A stretch of 24,283 bases of DNA from JBOFLG01 sp051657745 (GTDB lineage: Bacteria; Actinomycetota; Actinomycetes; Actinomycetales; Dermatophilaceae), in assembly GCA_051657745.1 (NCBI GenBank), contig JBOFLG010000232.1:1-24283 (forward strand), read 5' to 3'. The notes below the pieces were generated by a model. That model saw only the letters and a program-made list of their open reading frames with translations, did not search any database and was not told the DNA's origin. Below are positions 21,643-24,283 of the stretch, piece after piece. The position numbers were made by a program, and so were the translations under genes. How positions within the stretch are numbered: the stretch's first letter is position 1; every line of letters begins with the position of its first letter.

Positions 21643-22014
21643 ATGACGTTCGGCATGGCGATCCGCGAGGCTTTCCGCAAGTACTCGCAGTTCGAGGGGC
21701 GGGCGACTCGCCCGGAGTTCTGGTGGTGGGTGCTGTTTGTCGCCCTGGTGACAAGCGCACTTGGCTTGTTCTCGGTCGTGCCGCTGGGGGAGGGAGACCT
21801 CGGCACGCTGCTCAGCGGCATCTGGTGGATTGTCGTGGTGCTGCCGAGCCTGGCCGTCGCGGTCCGCCGACTCCGTGACGCCGGCCATCACGCCTGGTCG
21901 CTCCTCGTGCTGCTGGTGCCGGTGGCTGGGCAGGTGGTCGTGGCCATGCTGTGCTGCCAGCCGACCCGACCCGAGGGTGCGCCACCGGAGCCGGCCGTGC
22001 TGCCGCAGGACTGA
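21643..22014 (+). CDS. DUF805 membrane protein
   Basis: 123 residues. The N-terminal FRKYSQFEGRATRPEFWWW is the DUF805 hallmark. Hydrophobic helices follow (WVLFVALVTSALGLFSVV, then SGIWWIVVVLPSLAVAV and SLLVLLVPVAGQVVVAM) with RRLRDAGHHAW between the second and third. Function unknown; related inner-membrane proteins are often induced by stress. AGGAG lies 7-8 nt before the ATG. A tandem 35-bp repeat follows the gene. Confidence 0.92.
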   Translation: MTFGMAIREAFRKYSQFEGRATRPEFWWWVLFVALVTSALGLFSVVPLGEGDLGTLLSGIWWIVVVLPSLAVAVRRLRDAGHHAWSLLVLLVPVAGQVVVAMLCCQPTRPEGAPPEPAVLPQD

Positions 22015-22033
22015 CGAGGCCCTCCCGCCGCCG

Positions 22034-22114
22034 GTGCGGCGGCTGCAGAGTCGCCCTATTGGTCGATTGTGCGGCGGCTGCAGAGTCGCCCTATTGGTCG
22101 ATTGTGCGGCGGCT
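22034..22114. repeat. 35-bp tandem repeat, two exact copies and a partial third
   Basis: Copies at 22034-22068 and 22069-22103 are identical, and 22104-22114 begins a third (GTGCGGCGGCT). The array fills most of the 114-bp gap between the DUF805 gene and the CNNM-type gene. The third copy leads directly into TAGGGT (22114-22119), a possible -10 element 9 nt before the ATG, so the copies lie where promoter upstream elements would be. Confidence 0.95.
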
Positions 22115-22128
22115 AGGGTGGCGTCACC

Positions 22129-23553
22129 ATGGACGTGCTGCCCGACGTACTGCTCGTCGTCGTTTTCGTCATGTTCGGCGGGGTGTTCGCCGCGGCCGAG
22201 ATCGCCCTGGTCTCACTGCGGGAGGGGCAGGTGGTCCGGCTCGAACGCCGCGGTCGACGCGGCCGGCGGGTCGCCGAACTGGCCCGTGACTCCACAGTCT
22301 TCCTCTCCGCCGTGCAGATCGGCGTGACCTTCGCCGGCTTCTTCTCCTCGGCGTTCGGTGCGGCCACCATCGCCCCCGCCCTCACCCCCCTGCTCGTCGG
22401 CCTCGGGCTCCCGCGGAGCGCGGCGGCAACCGCCGCCCTGGTGCTCCTCACCCTGGGCATCTCGTACCTCTCGCTCGTGCTCGGCGAGCTGGTGCCCAAG
22501 CGGGTCGCCATCCTGCGTGCTGAGCCGGTGGCTCTCGCCCTCGGCCCTCCGCTGGCCCGGTTCGCCTGGCTGCTGCGGCCGGTCATCTGGCTGCTCGGGG
22601 TGTCGAGCAACGCGGTACTCCGGCTGCTGCGGATCAACCCGGATGACGGTGCCGACGGGATCAGTGACGAGGAAGTGCGCGAACTGGTCACCACCCACGA
22701 GGGCTTCACCCCCGCCGAGCGGGCCTTGCTCAGCGACGTCATCGGCTCGTCGCGCCGGCTGGTGATCGAGGTCATGCGCCCACGAAGCGACGTCGTCGGC
22801 ATCCGGGAGTCCTCGACCGTCGGTGAGGCCGCCGATCTGGTGCGTGACAAGCCGTACTCGCGGTACCCGGTCTTCCGCGGTTCGCTCGACGACATCACCG
22901 GCTTCGTCCACGTGCGGGATGTGTTGCAGGCGCTGCACGAACACGGGCCCCACGCCAAGGTAGCGAGCGTGCGCCGCGACATCCTCGCGTTGCCCGCCAC
23001 GCTGCCGCTGCCGCCCGCGATGCAGCGGATGCGCGAAGAGGGTCATCACGTCGCGGTCGTGGTCGATGAGTACGGCGGCACCGACGGGGTGGTGACGCTG
23101 GAGGACCTGCTCGAGGAACTGGTGGGCGAGATCTGGGACGAGTACGACTCCGACGAGCAGGGCCACGAGTTGCGGTTGCACGAGTCGCGGATGCTCGACG
23201 GTTCCATCAACCTCGAGGAGTTCGCCGAACGCACCGGGGTGCGGCTTGATGACGGCCCCTACGAGACGGTGGCCGGATGGCTGCTTGCCCGCCTGGGGCG
23301 GCTCGCCGCAGTGGGTGACGTGGTCCGGGTCGAGGCAGCCGACGGCGACGAGCGCGACGCGCCTGCTGCCGGCGGGGCGGTGCTGGTCGAGGTCACCGAG
23401 GTCGCCCGGCGGCGGATCACCGCGGTGCGCGTCAGCCGGTCCTCGGATGACGATCCCGCACCTGCCGAGGAGGCGGCACCGGCCGACGAGGCGGCACCCG
23501 CCGATGCCGGCGTCGATGCCGCGGCCCCGGCTGAGCCCGACGAACGTGGGTGA
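22129..23553 (+). CDS. CNNM/CorC-type transport or regulatory membrane protein (DUF21-CBS-HlyC)
   Basis: 474 residues. The DUF21 membrane domain spans about 1-185 with three or four helices (VVFVMFGGVFAAAEIALVSL; LSAVQIGVTFAGFFSSAFG). It is followed by two CBS domains (about 210-330, MRPRSDVVGIRESSTVGEA and YSRYPVFRGSLDDITGFVHV), then VVVDEYGGTDGVVTLEDLLE and a C-terminal HlyC/CorC domain (about 340-425). A low-complexity Ala/Pro/Asp/Glu tail ends the protein. Homologues are called hemolysin family proteins, but magnesium or cobalt efflux and its regulation by adenine nucleotides fit CNNM/CorC work better. The ATG follows AGGGTGG. It is probably a single cistron. Confidence 0.93.
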   Translation: MDVLPDVLLVVVFVMFGGVFAAAEIALVSLREGQVVRLERRGRRGRRVAELARDSTVFLSAVQIGVTFAGFFSSAFGAATIAPALTPLLVGLGLPRSAAATAALVLLTLGISYLSLVLGELVPKRVAILRAEPVALALGPPLARFAWLLRPVIWLLGVSSNAVLRLLRINPDDGADGISDEEVRELVTTHEGFTPAERALLSDVIGSSRRLVIEVMRPRSDVVGIRESSTVGEAADLVRDKPYSRYPVFRGSLDDITGFVHVRDVLQALHEHGPHAKVASVRRDILALPATLPLPPAMQRMREEGHHVAVVVDEYGGTDGVVTLEDLLEELVGEIWDEYDSDEQGHELRLHESRMLDGSINLEEFAERTGVRLDDGPYETVAGWLLARLGRLAAVGDVVRVEAADGDERDAPAAGGAVLVEVTEVARRRITAVRVSRSSDDDPAPAEEAAPADEAAPADAGVDAAAPAEPDERG

Positions 23554-23668
23554 CAATCGCCGTCCGGACGAGGATCGTCACCCACGTCTGCGGCGCCGGT
23601 CCGGTGGGCGGTCCGGCGGGCGGCATCCGGATGACGCCGCGCTGCACGCGGGGGTCGCTCGGCATTTC

Positions 23669-23697
23669 TTACCACTGGGTATTACTGCGGCTATCCT
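23669..23697 (+). promoter_or_regulatory. Promoter and operator of the AbrB-PIN toxin-antitoxin pair
   Basis: TTACCA (23669-23674), a 17-bp spacer, and TATCCT (23692-23697) form a good sigma-70-like promoter; six bases later comes the ATG, so the transcript may be leaderless. An inverted repeat TACC-N4-GGTA (23670-23681) overlaps the -35, the expected place for AbrB-type autoregulation. Confidence 0.6.
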
Positions 23698-23703
23698 TGC
23701 CGC

Positions 23704-23928
23704 ATGCGCGTGACGAGCAAGGGCCAGGTGACCATTCCGCATGAGGTGCGGCGCCGGCTCGGCATCGAGCCGGGCTCCGAGGTCGACTTCGAGGTGCGCG
23801 ACGACGTGGTGCAGTTGGTGCGCCGGCGGCGGGGTGACGGTGCGTCAGCGGTCGCCATGATGCGCGGCCGGGGTCGACGTGGGATGAGCACCGACGAGAT
23901 CATGGCGCTCACTCGCGACCGGGAGTGA
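23704..23928 (+). CDS. AbrB/SpoVT-type antitoxin
   Basis: 74 residues. The swapped-hairpin DNA-binding motif RVTSKGQVTIPHEVRRRLGI with EPGSEVDFEV occupies the first 45 residues, the usual fold of AbrB/MazE-like antitoxins. The basic C-terminal tail (RRRRGDGASAVAMMRGRGRR) would contact the toxin. The antitoxin binds its own promoter and neutralises the downstream PIN protein. Its stop is one base before the toxin GTG. No Shine-Dalgarno is visible, in keeping with the promoter lying 6 nt upstream of the ATG. Confidence 0.9.
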   Translation: MRVTSKGQVTIPHEVRRRLGIEPGSEVDFEVRDDVVQLVRRRRGDGASAVAMMRGRGRRGMSTDEIMALTRDRE

Positions 23929-23929
23929 G

Positions 23930-24283
23930 GTGGCCTTCGGCACGCTCGTCGACACCAACGTCCTCCTCGACGTACTGACCGACGACCCGCGCTGGGGTGA
24001 CTGGTCCGCCCGCCACCTCGCCGACGCGGTCGACGCCGGCCCGGTCGTGGTCAACCCGCTGGTGTACGCCGAGTTGTCGGTCGGGTTTGACCGCGTCGAG
24101 GATCTCGACGACGCCCTGCCAGCGTGGCTGGTCCGCGAGGATCTCCCCTGGGAGGCGGCCTTCCTCGCCGGCCGCTGCTTCGTGGAGTACCGCCGCAGTG
24201 GCGGGACCCGCAGTTCCCCGCTGCCCGACTTTTACATCGCCGCGCACGCTGCGGTCACCGGGAGAACGCTGCTCACTCGCGAC
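23930..24283 (+). CDS. PIN-domain toxin (partial, C-terminus outside window)
   Basis: 118 residues to the window end. The acidic active-site residues are present in order: Asp8 in LVDTNVLLDVL, Glu48 in VYAELSV, Asp100 in SPLPDFYIAAH and Asp118 in LLTRD, which is the last codon of the window. The usual protein is about 130-140 residues long, so only a short tail is missing. The GTG at 23930 starts one base after the antitoxin stop, so the two are probably translationally coupled. PIN toxins of AbrB-paired systems are RNases; the target here is unknown. Confidence 0.9.
   Translation, partial: MAFGTLVDTNVLLDVLTDDPRWGDWSARHLADAVDAGPVVVNPLVYAELSVGFDRVEDLDDALPAWLVREDLPWEAAFLAGRCFVEYRRSGGTRSSPLPDFYIAAHAAVTGRTLLTRD

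Overview
The window is high-GC DNA, mostly without AT-rich stretches, with many GTG starts and short or 4-bp overlapping gene junctions. Gene content (CsoR, App1-type phosphatase, VapBC and AbrB/PIN modules, XRE regulator of the streptomycete type, possible leaderless starts) points to an actinomycete chromosome. The genus cannot be fixed from the sequence alone.

Region 1 (1-7222) is a catabolic locus. Read leftward from about 6207 it encodes an alpha/beta hydrolase with a complete fluoroacetate-dehalogenase active-site pattern, a tartrate/D-malate-type decarboxylating dehydrogenase (4-bp overlap), the three parts of a tripartite tricarboxylate transporter (TctC lipoprotein, TctB, TctA) and a fructosamine-kinase-family protein cut by the window edge. 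A LysR-type regulator is divergent from it, with a GATAG-N7-CTATC dyad between them. A plausible reading is uptake of an organic acid, hydrolytic removal of a halogen (or opening of an epoxide), then oxidative decarboxylation of the resulting hydroxy acid.

Region 2 (7223-10508) holds an App1/DUF2183 phosphatase, a Fpg/Nei-type DNA glycosylase and a small membrane protein. Region 3 (10509-14743) looks accessory: an orphan AAA ATPase, a VapBC toxin-antitoxin pair, an XRE regulator with a TPR-like tail, and a divergent small protein resembling DUF3846. A long stem-loop with 15-bp arms lies in front of the ATPase.

Region 4 (14744-17693) is a copper module: a CopA P1B-ATPase divergent from CsoR, with a perfect 17-bp-arm palindrome between them as the likely shared operator. 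Region 5 (17718-19997) has a decayed proline-iminopeptidase fragment, an ECF-like sigma factor with a co-transcribed membrane protein, a perfect 40-bp palindrome at a convergent junction, and a secreted six-cysteine protein resembling the I36/crystallin-fold inhibitors. Region 6 (20128-24283) has an AAA/DUF4143 ATPase, a DUF805 membrane protein, a CNNM/CorC-type protein and an AbrB-PIN toxin-antitoxin pair cut by the window end.

Short tandem repeats are unusually frequent: 24 bp x2 in the tctC signal peptide, 15 bp x2, 11 bp x3, 22 bp x5, 35 bp x2.3, and a 90-bp-spaced repeat in the copA linker. Several genes also carry a TANNNT hexamer 6-7 nt before the start codon and no clear ribosome binding site, suggesting leaderless transcripts.
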